A stretch of 64,000 nt of DNA, taken from assembly GCA_963814985.1 (NCBI GenBank), contig CAWFFV010000013.1, positions 248,001 through 312,000 of the forward strand, written 5' to 3'. Below are positions 1 to 9,199 of this stretch, one piece after another. The notes below the pieces were generated by a model. The model searched no databases. It was given only the letters and a program-made list of their open reading frames with translations, and was not told the origin of the DNA. Origin of the DNA: CAWFFV01 sp963814985. GTDB lineage: Bacteria; Chloroflexota; Ktedonobacteria; Ktedonobacterales; Ktedonobacteraceae. The translations under genes were made by a program, and so were the position numbers. Every line of letters begins with the position of its first letter. Position 1 is the first letter of the stretch.

Positions 1-1479
1 CGCATATAATCAGACGGAACAAGCTTGACGTTGGCATTGCTTACCTCTATGTAGTAGCCAAAGACTTTGTTAAAGCCTACTTTGAGTGACTTAATGCCAG
101 TACGAGCACGTTCACGCGCTTCTAATGATACCATCCAGCGTCGCGAATTACGGATCGAGTCAAATAGTTCATCTAGCTCAGCATGAAATCCTGGACGAAT
201 CAAGCGTCCATCATCGCCCTGCTCATCTTCTTCACCAGCACGCATAAGAGCACGCTCGACCAGTTCCACAATCTGCGGGCACGGATCAAGCTCTTCGGCA
301 AGTTCTCGTAGCAGAGAAGCATCACATCCTAGCAGTAGTTCACGCAAGCGGGGGATAACTCCCAGATAGTTGCTTAATCCCAGTACCTCGTTGCGTACGG
401 CACTTCCCTGGCGTACACGTCCGGCAATGCGTTCCAGATCGCCCAGATCCTGCAAACACATTGTGAAGCGACTACGCAAGGCCGGACTCTCATAGAGTTC
501 TTCTACGCTTGCTAACCGTCCATCAAGCAGATTCAAGTCCAGTAGCGGCTGTGTAATGGTGCGCCGCAGTTGTCGTGCACCCATTGGCGTAATGGTGCGA
601 TCCAGTACTCCCAGGAGACTTCCCTGCACCGAATTACTCCGCGATCCCTGCAACAGTTCAAGGTTACGCTGTGTATGGGCATCGAGTACCATATAGCTGG
701 TTGTACGATACGAGCGTAACCCCGTTAATAGCGAGAGCAACGCAACATTCATTTTCTCCAGATAGGCAATGATCACACCCGCCGCCGCTATAGCCTGGGG
801 GACCTGCGAACACCCATATGCGCCGAGTGATTGCACGCCAAAATGTTTGCACAAACGGGCCTGCGCCGCCTCTACCTGGAAGAAATAGGGAGGACAGTGC
901 GTAATTGTGACAGTTTTGGAGGGAAACTGATAGCTCTCTGTGCGACTCCCCTCAAGTAGCAAATATTCTAGCCGGACACAGCCGTTGCAGTTCCGCTTCC
1001 AGGGCAACTGGCAACTCATCGGGAGTAAACCATGTCACCATAAACTCACCCGTGCTTACATCTACCGCTGCCAATCCGGTCTGTGCACGCCCTGTAGCAA
1101 TCGCCACCAAATAATTATTCTGGCGAGCAGGTAAGAGATTTGGCTCAGAGAGAGTGCCCGCCGTTAAAATACGGGTGACAGCCCGGTCGACCAACCCCTT
1201 ACCAACTTCCCCCACCTGATCACACACAGCAATTTTATAGCCACGCTGAATAAGTTTGCCTACATAATTATCTAAAGCATGCAACGGAATTCCCGCCAAC
1301 GGAATCTTCTCACCATCATTACCATAGCCGCGACTGGTTAAAACAATCTGTAACTCACGTGCTGCAATATGGGCATCTTCATCAAAGGTTTCGTAAAAAT
1401 CTCCCACCTGGTACATTAAAATAGCATCAGGATACTGACTCTTAATTTGTAAATATTGATTACGGGCAGGTGTGGGCAT
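1..1479 (-). CDS. mutS: DNA mismatch repair protein MutS, 5' part, frameshifted
   Basis: MutS recognises mispaired bases and starts mismatch repair. The N-terminal mismatch-binding domain is clear: GDFYE gives the Phe-x-Glu motif (F28, E30) that stacks on the mismatch. Residues 1-175 read from 1479 to 952 and then meet a stop. In the next frame MutS sequence continues without a stop to the window edge (for example LDRTITPMGARQLRRTI and KVGFNKVFGYYIEVS, from the core and clamp region). Removing one base near 955-962 joins them as CPAEYLLLEGS. The connector, core and part of the clamp are therefore present, and the ATPase end lies outside the window. The start has no close competitor. I infer an assembly indel rather than a pseudogene because many essential genes here carry the same lesion. 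Confidence 0.93.
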
Positions 1480-1517
1480 GGGTCTACTTCCCTCTACGTT
1501 ATCACAGTTTCTTTGTT

Positions 1518-1696
1518 GTAACTATTCAGGTTCCCCTTCCTTGATTCCTCAGCGCCTTCGGCGCTTCGCAGGTTGTTTTATGTGTGGTTGTGTTGCCAGT
1601 GGAGGAGATTGCGACGCAATCTCCTCCACTGGCAACACAACCACACATAAAACGGGAGCGAGCCACCTGCGGTGGCGAGGGTACCTGAATAGTTAC
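1518..1696. repeat. Palindromic interspersed element, copy 1
   Basis: A 179 bp element bounded by a perfect 14 bp terminal inverted repeat (GTAACTATTCAGGT and its complement). Inside are small GC hairpins (GCGCCTTCGGCGC on the left, CCACCTGCGGTGG on the right) and a long inner palindrome with perfect 39-base arms (1575-1613 and 1615-1653) around one unpaired base. It contains no ORF and no transposase. It lies between the divergent mutS and the DUF4139 gene. Related copies occur at 8354, 36662, 30075 and 30134, with degraded ones at 4021 and 40715. It looks like a MITE-type element. Confidence 0.9.
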
Positions 1697-1844
1697 TTCT
1701 TTGTTCTAGAATTGAACACATGTACATTACCGCATTCTCCACGTTCTGTCAAAAGTTGGTGGGAATAAACAAAATTGCAACTCTACCCCTATCTCTTCGT
1801 TCAAGTTCATAGATATATCAAAAAAATTATCCAAAAGGAGATAG

Positions 1845-3497
1845 ATGATGACTGATTTGGAAGCCTTAATCAAAGATGTGACAGTCTATGCCGACCGCGC
1901 TCTGGTCACACGCCAGGGGAGCATCCATCTTGAAGCAGGGGAACACGAACTACGCGTCAATAACCTTCCTCAGTTCTTACGTGATTCGCTGCGTGCCTCT
2001 GGTCAGGGACCGGAGGGGACTCGTATCCTCAACGTTGATGTCACTACAGCATTTTATAGCCGCCCTCCCGAAGCCGAAATCCGGACATTACACGATGCAC
2101 TTGAGCAATTACAACTGCAAAGGCAACTGCTCCAGGCCCGTCAGGATTCGCTCAACGACCGCCGCCAATGGCTACGAGCACTGGGTGAACAATCAAAGGA
2201 TTTTGCCAAGGGCATTGCTCAAGGGCAGATGAAACCCAATGATTGTGCCGATTTCTTTCGTTTTATGTCGACTCAGAGCTTGCAAGATGCCGAAGCAGCA
2301 CAAAATCTGGAAGTACAGTTGAAGCGACTATATCAGGACATCGAGGCAAAAAATCGCGAACTGGCACAAAAGCAAGGCAATATTAATCCTGATCGCCTGG
2401 CTGCTCTCATTACTGTTGAGATGGCAACAGCCGGTGAGTTTGATCTGGAACTCTCTTACCTGGTTATGGGAGCCTCCTGGCATCCTCAATATGATGTGCG
2501 TGTACAGATGAACGACGATGGAGCCAAAGGTGAAGTTGAAGTGACCTATCTTGGGGTAGTACAGCAATATACAGGCGAACGATGGGAAAATGCTGGTCTC
2601 TCACTTTCTACGGCACGCCCCAGCCTTGCAGCCGTGCTACCAGAACTGGACCCCTGGTATCTCAAAGTTTACACACCACCACCACCGATACCCATTGCAT
2701 ATGGGTCAGTAACAGCAGCAGCAGCACCAATGAGCAGAACCTCCTGGCAAAGTCAAAGCCAGGCGGCTCCTGGCTCTGCTGATACAGGTGGGTTTTCGTT
2801 TGATGAAGACCAAGAAAAAATGGCTCCCCCTCCACCACAAGTCGCTAGCATAGCCACAGCGACAGTTGAGCATACAGGTACATCTCTCATCTTCCGAGTC
2901 GGTCGGTCGGTGGATATTCCTTCAGATAACTCACCACACAAAACGACTATTGCCCGTGATAGCTTACCCTGCGAGTTCGATTATGTCAGTGCACCCACAC
3001 TTGAAGAACATGCACATCTGAGAGCAACCATTAGCAATGTCACAGAGCGTGTCCTCCTGGCAGGTGATGCCAATATCTTCTTAAGTGGCGAATATGTCGG
3101 CACAACTCAGGTCAAGACGACAGCCCCAACAGAGCAATTCAAAATCTTCCTGGGTATCGATGACGGTCTCAAGATTAAACGCGAGCTAACCGAACGCGCA
3201 GTAGATAAGGGTAATCTCTTACAGAGCGATATGCGCAGAATCACCTATGCCTATCGCATTACAGTGCATAACTATGCGACCTTCCCACGCAAAGTTGTCA
3301 TCCACGATCATCTACCAGTTCCACAACATGAGCGTGTTAAGGTTAAAGTTCAAAGTATTCAGCCAGCACCAACTGAACGTACAAAACTGGAACTTATGAC
3401 CTGGAACGTTACATTATCACCTGATACTGAACAAAAGATTGAATATCGCTTTATCGTGGAGCATCCTCAGGGTTTGCAGGTCATCGGATTATCGTAA
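1845..3497 (+). CDS. DUF4139 domain protein (mucoidy inhibitor MuiA-like)
   Basis: A 550-residue protein with the two-part architecture of the MuiA family. An N-terminal DUF4140-like region (about residues 8-110, starting IKDVTVYADRALVTRQG) is followed by a coiled coil (about 80-185) and a C-terminal DUF4139 beta-rich domain (about 200-548, with LSYLVMGASWHPQYDVRV and ending KIEYRFIVEHPQ). A proline-rich insert (PPPPIPIAYG, then a low-complexity stretch) interrupts DUF4139 near residue 275. AAGGAG lies just upstream of two adjacent in-frame ATGs; the first is used here. The molecular function of the family is not established. The name comes from a Pseudomonas aeruginosa gene affecting mucoidy. 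No signal peptide is seen. Confidence 0.85.
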   Translation: MMTDLEALIKDVTVYADRALVTRQGSIHLEAGEHELRVNNLPQFLRDSLRASGQGPEGTRILNVDVTTAFYSRPPEAEIRTLHDALEQLQLQRQLLQARQDSLNDRRQWLRALGEQSKDFAKGIAQGQMKPNDCADFFRFMSTQSLQDAEAAQNLEVQLKRLYQDIEAKNRELAQKQGNINPDRLAALITVEMATAGEFDLELSYLVMGASWHPQYDVRVQMNDDGAKGEVEVTYLGVVQQYTGERWENAGLSLSTARPSLAAVLPELDPWYLKVYTPPPPIPIAYGSVTAAAAPMSRTSWQSQSQAAPGSADTGGFSFDEDQEKMAPPPPQVASIATATVEHTGTSLIFRVGRSVDIPSDNSPHKTTIARDSLPCEFDYVSAPTLEEHAHLRATISNVTERVLLAGDANIFLSGEYVGTTQVKTTAPTEQFKIFLGIDDGLKIKRELTERAVDKGNLLQSDMRRITYAYRITVHNYATFPRKVVIHDHLPVPQHERVKVKVQSIQPAPTERTKLELMTWNVTLSPDTEQKIEYRFIVEHPQGLQVIGLS

Positions 3498-3583
3498 CTA
3501 CTGTTGACTTTCATCCATCACATACCATATGCTAAGCAACGTTATTGATTATTAATATGTACATGAAAGTGAGGCACATCAAT

Positions 3584-4018
3584 ATGGGCGACCCACGCAA
3601 TGCAATGGAAGTTCGACCAGGCTACCGGGGACGAGCCTTCACCTCTGACCTGAGTGGTCAAGAGTTCTGGCTCGTCGTTGATAAGGGCTTCCAACCTATG
3701 GGTCTGGTCGTAGGCAACTGTATCTACTCAATGGGCGCTGTCCGTAACTGGCTCGTCGGCATCAAAAGCAATTTCCAGGGTGAACTCAAAGAATATTCCG
3801 AATTGATGTATCAGGCACGTGAATTGGCTATCAGCCGAATGCAATTTGAGGCCGACCAACTTGGGGCTGATGGCGTCATCGGCGTTGATATTAAAGTGGA
3901 ATTTATGCATAACAACGAATGGATGGAGGTCACAGCCATCGGTACAGCTATACGCTACGTGGGCAGTGGTCCCAATATGCCCCCAACAGGTCATGGAAAG
4001 GTTGTCATTCCAACATAG
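3584..4018 (+). CDS. YbjQ/DUF74-like heavy-metal-binding domain protein
   Basis: A 144-residue protein from the chosen ATG; an upstream TTG at 3545 would add 13 residues. The ATG is preferred because AGG lies 9 bases upstream. The second half (ELMYQARELAISRMQFEADQLGADGVIGVDIKVEF) is typical of YbjQ-family proteins, whose conserved helix with A-x-x-x-GA-D-A-V-I-G-V-like residues precedes a beta strand. The role of the family is uncertain despite the heavy-metal-binding label. It lies 86 bp after the DUF4139 gene and may be cotranscribed with it. A degraded palindromic element follows the stop codon directly. Confidence 0.65.
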   Translation: MGDPRNAMEVRPGYRGRAFTSDLSGQEFWLVVDKGFQPMGLVVGNCIYSMGAVRNWLVGIKSNFQGELKEYSELMYQARELAISRMQFEADQLGADGVIGVDIKVEFMHNNEWMEVTAIGTAIRYVGSGPNMPPTGHGKVVIPT

Positions 4019-4130
4019 CTCTTCAGGTACCCTCACCACCTGCGGTGGCTCGTGCTCAATTAGAGTGAGTGGCAGCGTTTGCCGTCTGAGACGGCAAACT
4101 CTGCCACTCACTCTAATTGAGCACATCACC
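4017..4130. repeat. Degraded copy of the palindromic element, one outer arm missing
   Basis: CTCTTCAGGTACCCTCACCA and the CCACCTGCGGTGG hairpin match the right outer arm of the element at 1518 in reverse orientation. The inner palindrome (4052-4124, 36-base arms around 4088, one mismatch) has an unrelated sequence (GTGCTCAATTAGAGTGAGTG on the left). The other outer arm, with the GCGCC hairpin, is absent. It lies immediately after the YbjQ-like gene and may act as its transcription end. Confidence 0.75.
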
Positions 4131-4188
4131 TTTGCATGCGAAGACAAGATGGCACAGATGATACAATAGAGAGAAAAACAAGGATAAC

Positions 4189-5373
4189 ATGATGCTTTTT
4201 GATCTTCAGCTTGCCCGTCATGATACACCAGGTTGCATGAATGTCCTGCATTTCAATAATGCAGGCTCATCACTCATGCCGCTGCCTGTTCTCAACGCCA
4301 CCATTGCCCATTTGCAACTTGAGGCGCAGATTGGTGGCTACGAGGCTGCCGAGCAAGCACACGATACGATAGAACATACTTATGATGCTGTAGCTTCACT
4401 TATTGGCTGTTCACGTGATGAAATTGCTACCGTCGAAAACGCCACTCGTGCCTGGGATATGGCCTTTTACTCCATCCCCCTCAAATCCGGGGATCGCATT
4501 TTGACCGCCATGTCTGAGTACGCCAGCAACTATATCGCCTTTCTCCAGATGGCCCAAAGAACGGGAGCTATCATTGAAGTGATACCCAATGATGTACACG
4601 GACAAATCTCTATCGAGGCATTGCGCAAAGCTATTGACGACCGTGTAAAGCTTATTGCCATCACACATGTTCCAACCAGTGGTGGACTCGTTAACCCTAT
4701 CGCAGAGGTAGGCAAGATCGCACGTGAGGCCGGGATACTTTACCTGGTAGATGCCTGCCAGTCTATTGGACAAATTCCCATCAATGTCGAACAAATCGGC
4801 TGCGATATGCTCTCCGCAACAGGTCGTAAATATTTGCGCGGACCACGTGGCACAGGCTTTTTATACATACGCCAGGGCATTCTTGAACGCCTCGAACCAC
4901 CCTTCCTGGATCTGCACGCTGCAGAATGGGTTGCACATGACCGCTACGAGATACGTCCAGATGCACGTCGTTTTGAGAACTGGGAGACAAACTACGCTGG
5001 TAAAATTGGCCTGGGCGTTGCCATCGATTATACTATGCAGTGGGGAATCGACAACATCTGGCGGCGTGTGAAGGCTCTGGCTTATCAATTGCGCACCCAA
5101 CTCAGTCCCCTTCCCGGCCTCATTGTACGAGATCGCGGCGCTATCCAATGCGGCATCGTTACCTTTACCGTCGAAGGCATAACCCCCGAGGAAATTAAGT
5201 ATCAACTTGCCGCCCATAAGATGAACGTGTCAGTAGTAGTATGCAACTCAACACTACTCGACATGGAAGCCAGAGGACTCACTAGCATGGTTCGAGCTTC
5301 CGTTCACTACTACAATAGTGAAGAAGAGATAGAGCGCTTCTGCACAACATTAGCAAAGATTATATCGGCCTGA
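4189..5373 (+). CDS. Aminotransferase class V, cysteine desulfurase/epimerase-like (PLP)
   Basis: A 394-residue PLP-dependent fold-type I enzyme. Visible signatures are HFNNAGSSLMP near the N terminus, THVPTSGGLVNPI, LYLVDACQSIGQ (the Asp that binds the PLP pyridine nitrogen), and SATGRKYLRGPRGTGFLY with the Schiff-base lysine in GRK. These resemble the SufS/NifS/isopenicillin N epimerase branch. The substrate cannot be set from sequence. No active-site cysteine loop of the SufS type is obvious and no suf genes are near, so a role in Fe-S assembly is not supported. Two adjacent ATGs start the gene after AAGGATAAC. Confidence 0.85.
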   Translation: MMLFDLQLARHDTPGCMNVLHFNNAGSSLMPLPVLNATIAHLQLEAQIGGYEAAEQAHDTIEHTYDAVASLIGCSRDEIATVENATRAWDMAFYSIPLKSGDRILTAMSEYASNYIAFLQMAQRTGAIIEVIPNDVHGQISIEALRKAIDDRVKLIAITHVPTSGGLVNPIAEVGKIAREAGILYLVDACQSIGQIPINVEQIGCDMLSATGRKYLRGPRGTGFLYIRQGILERLEPPFLDLHAAEWVAHDRYEIRPDARRFENWETNYAGKIGLGVAIDYTMQWGIDNIWRRVKALAYQLRTQLSPLPGLIVRDRGAIQCGIVTFTVEGITPEEIKYQLAAHKMNVSVVVCNSTLLDMEARGLTSMVRASVHYYNSEEEIERFCTTLAKIISA

Positions 5374-5459
5374 ACAGGAAGGTTCAAATGAACCGATTGA
5401 AGATATTCCCGATTTTTGTCGTGAACGGGTCTCTGCCCCTGCTTGATCAATATGCTATA

Positions 5460-5680
5460 CTAGTTTCAAACACGTATCCTGGTAAGTTGGAGAAGATTGT
5501 GAACCATTTCAAGCACTATTGCACCTGTCTTTACGTTCACCGGGGTAACATAAGTAGCTCAGCCCCCTGTGAACGTTTCAGCGTGCTCTCCAACAGAGAC
5601 TAGTTCCACAGTCTTTGCATGCCTCGCGTCTGAGCTACTGCCTCCACCATACACACCATCTACTAAAATATAGAGGAGAT
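5460..5680 (+). promoter_or_regulatory. Structured leader upstream of cysS with interleaved inverted repeats
   Basis: Three inverted repeats occur within 155 bases. CGTTCACCGGGG (5534-5545) pairs with CCCCCTGTGAACG (5563-5575). AGTAGCTCAG (5553-5562) pairs perfectly with CTGAGCTACT (5630-5639). GTTGGAGA (5486-5493) pairs with TCTCCAAC (5587-5594). The second pair starts inside the loop of the first and ends beyond it, so the two are either mutually exclusive or form a pseudoknot. A TATACT (5456-5461) upstream could be a -10 box, but no good -35 is seen. No T-box consensus is present. Confidence 0.45.
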
Positions 5681-5686
5681 AAGCTC

Positions 5687-7115
5687 ATGTCTGTTTCAAC
5701 TAAACCAATTTACCTATACAATACACTCACCAGAAGCAAAGATCTGTTCAAGCCTCTCAATTCGCCAGGAGTGGGCATCTACTCTTGCGGCCCCACTGTT
5801 TACAGAGATACTCATATTGGTAACTTCCGCACATTCATTATGACGGACTGGCTACGTCGCATGCTTGAATATAATGGATACAATGTCTACCTTGTGCGTA
5901 ACATCACAGACGTTGGACACCTGCAAAACGATATTGAGGAGAGTGGTGAGGATAAGTTGGAATATGAAGCCCGCACAACTGGTCGCTCATGCCCACGAAA
6001 TTGCCGCTCACTATACCGAGCAATACCAGCAAGATTCTGCCACTCTGAACATTTTGCCACCACATCTCAGTCCCAGGGCCAGCGAGCACATTCCAGAGAT
6101 GTTAGCGATGACAGAGAAGCTCATTGAGAAGGGTTTAGCCTACGCAGCAGATGGGAACGTCTACTATGATGTCAGCTATTTCCCCAACTATGGGAGACTT
6201 TCAGGCAATACTGTCGAGGAATTGCGAGCAGGCGGACATGGACGGCAACAGATGGAGATTGCCGAAGATAAGGATGCCCCTGAAGATTTTGCTCTCTGGA
6301 AACGTGGGGACAAAACACGGCAAATGAATTGGCCAAGTCCCTGGGGCATTGGCTTCCCCGGCTGGCATATCGAGTGCTCTGCCATGGCAACTAAATACCT
6401 GGGTGAACAATTTGACATTCATACGGGCGGTATTGATCTTACTTTCCCACATCATGAGGATGAGATTGCCCAAAGCCAGGGGGTGACAGGGAAACAGCCA
6501 GTACAGTACTGGCTCCATGGAGAATTCCTGGATATTGGTCATAGCAGGATGGCACGCTCTATAGGTAACGTTATCCTGGTTAGTACGCTCAAAGAGCGGA
6601 ATATAGACCCAATGGCCTACCGTTACCTGTTGCTTACTGCACATTATCGCACGAAACTTAACTTCACCGATGAGTCAATTGCTGCCGCGCAGAATGGGCT
6701 GAACAACCTGCGCTCTGATCTCGCTTCGTTGCCTGTTGCTGAATCAGCAGAAGTACCCACTCGCTGGTCAGAAGAGGCACAGCGTGCACAGAAAGCCTTC
6801 CATGCTGCCATCAATGATGACCTGGACCTGCCAACAGCGATTAGTCTCACACGAGAAGTTGCTCGTATCAACAAAATTGCACCAGAGGAACGCCGTCGTC
6901 TTATCCTTGACTTTGATCGTGTCCTGGGTCTACGTCTCGACACAGTTGAAACAAAAGTCCCTCGTGTCCTGAGCAACGAGGTTCTTGCCCTGGTTCAGCA
7001 GCGTGACGAAGCCCGTGCTACACGCAATTGGAAACTGTCTGACCAGCTTCGCGACCATCTCAAAGCTCTCGGCTTCGAGGTACGGGATACACCCGGAGGA
7101 ACAGAACTACGGTAA
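5687..7115 (+). CDS. cysS: Cysteinyl-tRNA synthetase, frameshifted
   Basis: A class I aminoacyl-tRNA synthetase that attaches cysteine to tRNA-Cys; about 475 residues, normal for the family. The start (MSVSTKPIYLYNTLTRSKDL) has GAGGAG nine bases upstream. YSCGPTVY supplies a zinc cysteine, THIGN is the HIGH motif, GWHIECSAM and FPHHEDEIAQ supply the remaining zinc ligands. The KMSKS loop is unusual, reading RMARS followed by IGN. One frameshift near 5985 (after ARTTGRS, resuming AHEIAAHYTEQY) splits the reading frame; joining the frames restores the family sequence without a gap. A hairpin with a T-rich tail follows the stop. Because the enzyme is essential, the frameshift is most likely an assembly indel. 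Confidence 0.95.
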
Positions 7116-7226
7116 ACCAGACAAACATTTTACATATTCGTGAACCTTTCTTGACATCCTTTCAGTACACTTTAGATAGTGTAGAGCACAGAGTGTGTCA
7201 CAGGCTCCGGCATTCTACATTCCAGC

Positions 7227-7259
7227 AGGCTTGTATATTCAACAAGCCTCACTTTTCGT
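7227..7259 (+). terminator. Probable rho-independent terminator after cysS
   Basis: AGGCTTGT (7227-7234) and ACAAGCCT (7242-7249) form an 8 bp stem with a 7-base loop, followed by CACTTTTCGTTT. It lies 110 bp after the cysS stop codon. Confidence 0.6.
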
Positions 7260-7273
7260 TTGAGTGCCTAACA

Positions 7274-7344
7274 GAGAGAACATCCTCAACAAACAAACCA
7301 TGCACGTCGATAGCGCATGGTTTGTTTGTTGAGGATATTCTCTC
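7274..7344. other. Long inverted repeat between convergent genes
   Basis: GAGAGAACATCCTCAACAAA at the left pairs with the complementary sequence ending GAGGATATTCTCTC at the right, about 30 base pairs with one mismatch and a short loop. It sits between cysS (+) and the glycosyltransferase (-), which ends 10 bp beyond. It has no strong T-run on the + side. A bidirectional terminator or mRNA end stabiliser is the simplest reading. Confidence 0.6.
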
Positions 7345-7354
7345 TGCTCTCCGC

Positions 7355-8137
7355 CTATCTCACAGATGACGCACCTGGACTATTCAATTGCTTTTCTTTC
7401 TCCTTTTGCTCCTCACGGTGCCACTTCCAGGCATACATAGCAATCTCAAGGAGTGCACGCAGGATTACTGCTGGTTTAGCTCCCGTTGCACGCCCACCAC
7501 GGCGTGGCAAATGACGCACTCCTACCTGGGTAAAGGTATAGCCAGCCCGCGCAAACTTGTAGAGGATCTCTGCATTAATCATCGCACCCCGCGTCTCCAG
7601 ACGATGCTTACGAAAAAAGTCGGCACGGTAGAGTTTGAAAGCGCAGTCAACATCACGAACATACACACGAAAGACCATCCCAACCAGGATCTTCCAACCC
7701 CAGGCATTTAGCTTTCGCATCCACGTATCCTGGCGATCAATGCGATATCCTATAACTGCATCATATTCAAGGATCAGCGGAAAGAAACGCTCCAAATCGT
7801 GAATATCAAACTGTCCATCTGAGTCCATAAAAAAAGCCAGTTCTTTCGCTACTGCTTCAAATCCACTCACCAGCGCTGCCCCATAGCCCTGGTTTACCCC
7901 ATGATGGATGACACGGACTCGCGCATTGCCATCAGCAATGACATCGAGAATCACCCCAGTACGATCTCGACTTCCATCATCCACCACAATAACCTCAAAG
8001 TCCTGCAATTTCCAGCCGGTCAGCGTATCAATGATGCCATGAACAGTGTCTGCTATGACCGCCTCTTCATTATGGGCGGGCAACACTACCGATAAGCTCT
8101 GATCTAAATGAATATCTTGCACTTCTTTGTCCCTCAA
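7355..8137 (-). CDS. Glycosyltransferase family 2 (polyprenyl-phosphate sugar transferase-like)
   Basis: A 260-residue GT-A fold enzyme. LSVVLPAHNEEAVIADTV is the nucleotide-sugar binding start, EVIVVDDGSRDRT carries the first acidic pair, and FFMDSDGQFD holds the DxD-type metal-binding motif. NQGYGAALVSGF and DVDCAFKLYRADFF are typical of the DPM1/undecaprenyl-phosphate mannosyl- or glucosyltransferase branch. No C-terminal transmembrane pair is seen, so it is probably peripheral or soluble. The acceptor and sugar cannot be named. It is a single gene, convergent with cysS. The 450 bp region upstream holds a palindromic element and the promoter of the next gene. Confidence 0.85.
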   Translation of the reverse strand: MRDKEVQDIHLDQSLSVVLPAHNEEAVIADTVHGIIDTLTGWKLQDFEVIVVDDGSRDRTGVILDVIADGNARVRVIHHGVNQGYGAALVSGFEAVAKELAFFMDSDGQFDIHDLERFFPLILEYDAVIGYRIDRQDTWMRKLNAWGWKILVGMVFRVYVRDVDCAFKLYRADFFRKHRLETRGAMINAEILYKFARAGYTFTQVGVRHLPRRGGRATGAKPAVILRALLEIAMYAWKWHREEQKEKEKQLNSPGASSVR

Positions 8138-8353
8138 CGATTATAGAGCATCCTCGCACAGGCACGCTAGCTCAGATTATTGTCACATATATGAGGGCCG
8201 ATAGACGAATTACATGCGTTAGTACTATATGATACTTCGTTAAGTGGTACAATCAATAATGCTTCCCTGCTTATGGTCAAGCTTGATGGATTATACACAT
8301 CAAACCTACTAGTACTCGAAAAACACCCCATGTACCCATCCCAACTGCTTGAC

Positions 8354-8530
8354 GTAACTATTCAGGTCTCTTTTTCTGATTCCTCAGCGCCTGTGGCGCT
8401 TCGCAGGTTGTTTTATGTGTGGTTTGTTACCTGTGGAGGAGATTGCGTCGCAATCTCCTCCACAGGTAACAAACCACACATAAAACGAGAGCGAGCCACC
8501 TGCGGTGGCGAGGAGATCTGAAGAGTTACC
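8354..8530. repeat. Palindromic interspersed element, copy 3
   Basis: A 177 bp copy with ends GTAACTATTCAGGTCTC and the complement of GTAACTCTTCAGATCTC (15 of 17 match). The inner palindrome has perfect 38-base arms (8410-8447 and 8449-8486). Compared with copy 1, the stem differs at several positions and every change is matched in the opposite arm. The right end abuts the -35 box of the XRE gene promoter (TTGACA at 8534). Confidence 0.9.
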
Positions 8531-8533
8531 GCT

Positions 8534-8580
8534 TGACAAGTGCATAACAAACAGCTATACTGATTATAGCAAATAGCTAT
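8534..8580 (+). promoter_or_regulatory. Strong sigma-70 promoter and operator of the XRE gene
   Basis: TTGACA (8534-8539), 17 bases, then TATACT (8557-8562). Over the -10 box lies the dyad GCTATA-CTGAT-TATAGC (8555-8571), followed by the palindrome ATAGCTAT (8573-8580). This placement suggests autoregulation by the XRE protein encoded just downstream. Confidence 0.75.
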
Positions 8581-8592
8581 GTGAGGCTGAAG

Positions 8593-9069
8593 ATGAATTT
8601 AGCGGAGAAGATCAAACATTTGCGCGAGGTAGAAGGCGAACTTCGTGGTTATAATCGACCAATGACACAAATGGAAGTTGTTAAGGCGATGCAAGAAGAA
8701 CTAGGTACAAGTATTAGTCAGGCCTATTTGTCACAATTGGAGAAGGCCAAGCGTCTTCATCTTACGGCTTCGAGCCGCGATCTATTGGCACGCTTCTTCA
8801 AAGTCCATCCGGGTTATCTGGTCAGTGATCCTCCTGATTATAGCACAGACCTCCTAACGGACATGGAGGACAATACAGATCGTCTGAACACCTGGCTAAC
8901 GGCTAGCGCCGAAGAGTGGCACACCGAACCAGTTTTACAGGATTTTTTGCAACATCTGGCCGACGCTGAGGAGCCACGCCGCTATCTTGAGCAATTTCGT
9001 AAACTGATGGAACTCCCAGTGGACGAAATCGAAGCTATTGTTCACGCTATTACGACTCAGGAGAGCTAA
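8593..9069 (+). CDS. XRE-family helix-turn-helix transcriptional regulator
   Basis: A 158-residue protein with an N-terminal HTH_3-type domain (about residues 3-75). MTQMEVVKAMQ is the first HTH helix, and TSISQAYLSQLEKAKR holds the turn and recognition helix. The C-terminal 80 residues are acidic and helical and probably dimerise. An upstream in-frame GTG at 8581 is possible, but the ATG is preferred because GAGG lies 8 bases before it. Its promoter carries a dyad over the -10 box that it could bind. It lies 131 bp before a membrane-stress gene group and may control it; this is inference. Confidence 0.8.
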   Translation: MNLAEKIKHLREVEGELRGYNRPMTQMEVVKAMQEELGTSISQAYLSQLEKAKRLHLTASSRDLLARFFKVHPGYLVSDPPDYSTDLLTDMEDNTDRLNTWLTASAEEWHTEPVLQDFLQHLADAEEPRRYLEQFRKLMELPVDEIEAIVHAITTQES

Positions 9070-9199
9070 ACCTCTCAGAATGGATTTTATATTTTATAGC
9101 TGTTTTACGTTTCTATATACGGATAAGGTTTTCATCGGGATGGGGCATGCGGAGGCGGAATTTATACCAGTATGTTTGAGTTATAGGGAAGGAAGGCAC

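Noticed and set aside
1472..1768. ORF through palindromic element copy 1
   Set aside because: It is read through the hairpin arms, and the frame is not kept in the other copies.
3728..4228. Minus-strand ORF of 166 codons over the YbjQ-like gene and a palindromic element
   Set aside because: It is rich in Cys and His without a fold pattern and crosses the element, so it is a shadow frame.
5460..5680. T-box riboswitch upstream of cysS
   Set aside because: The conserved T-box core (AGGGTGGAACCGCG-like) and a terminator/antiterminator next to it are absent.
7151..7180. Promoter TTGACA at 7151 for a small RNA
   Set aside because: No acceptable -10 box lies 16-18 bases downstream (best is TAGATA), so it is not called.
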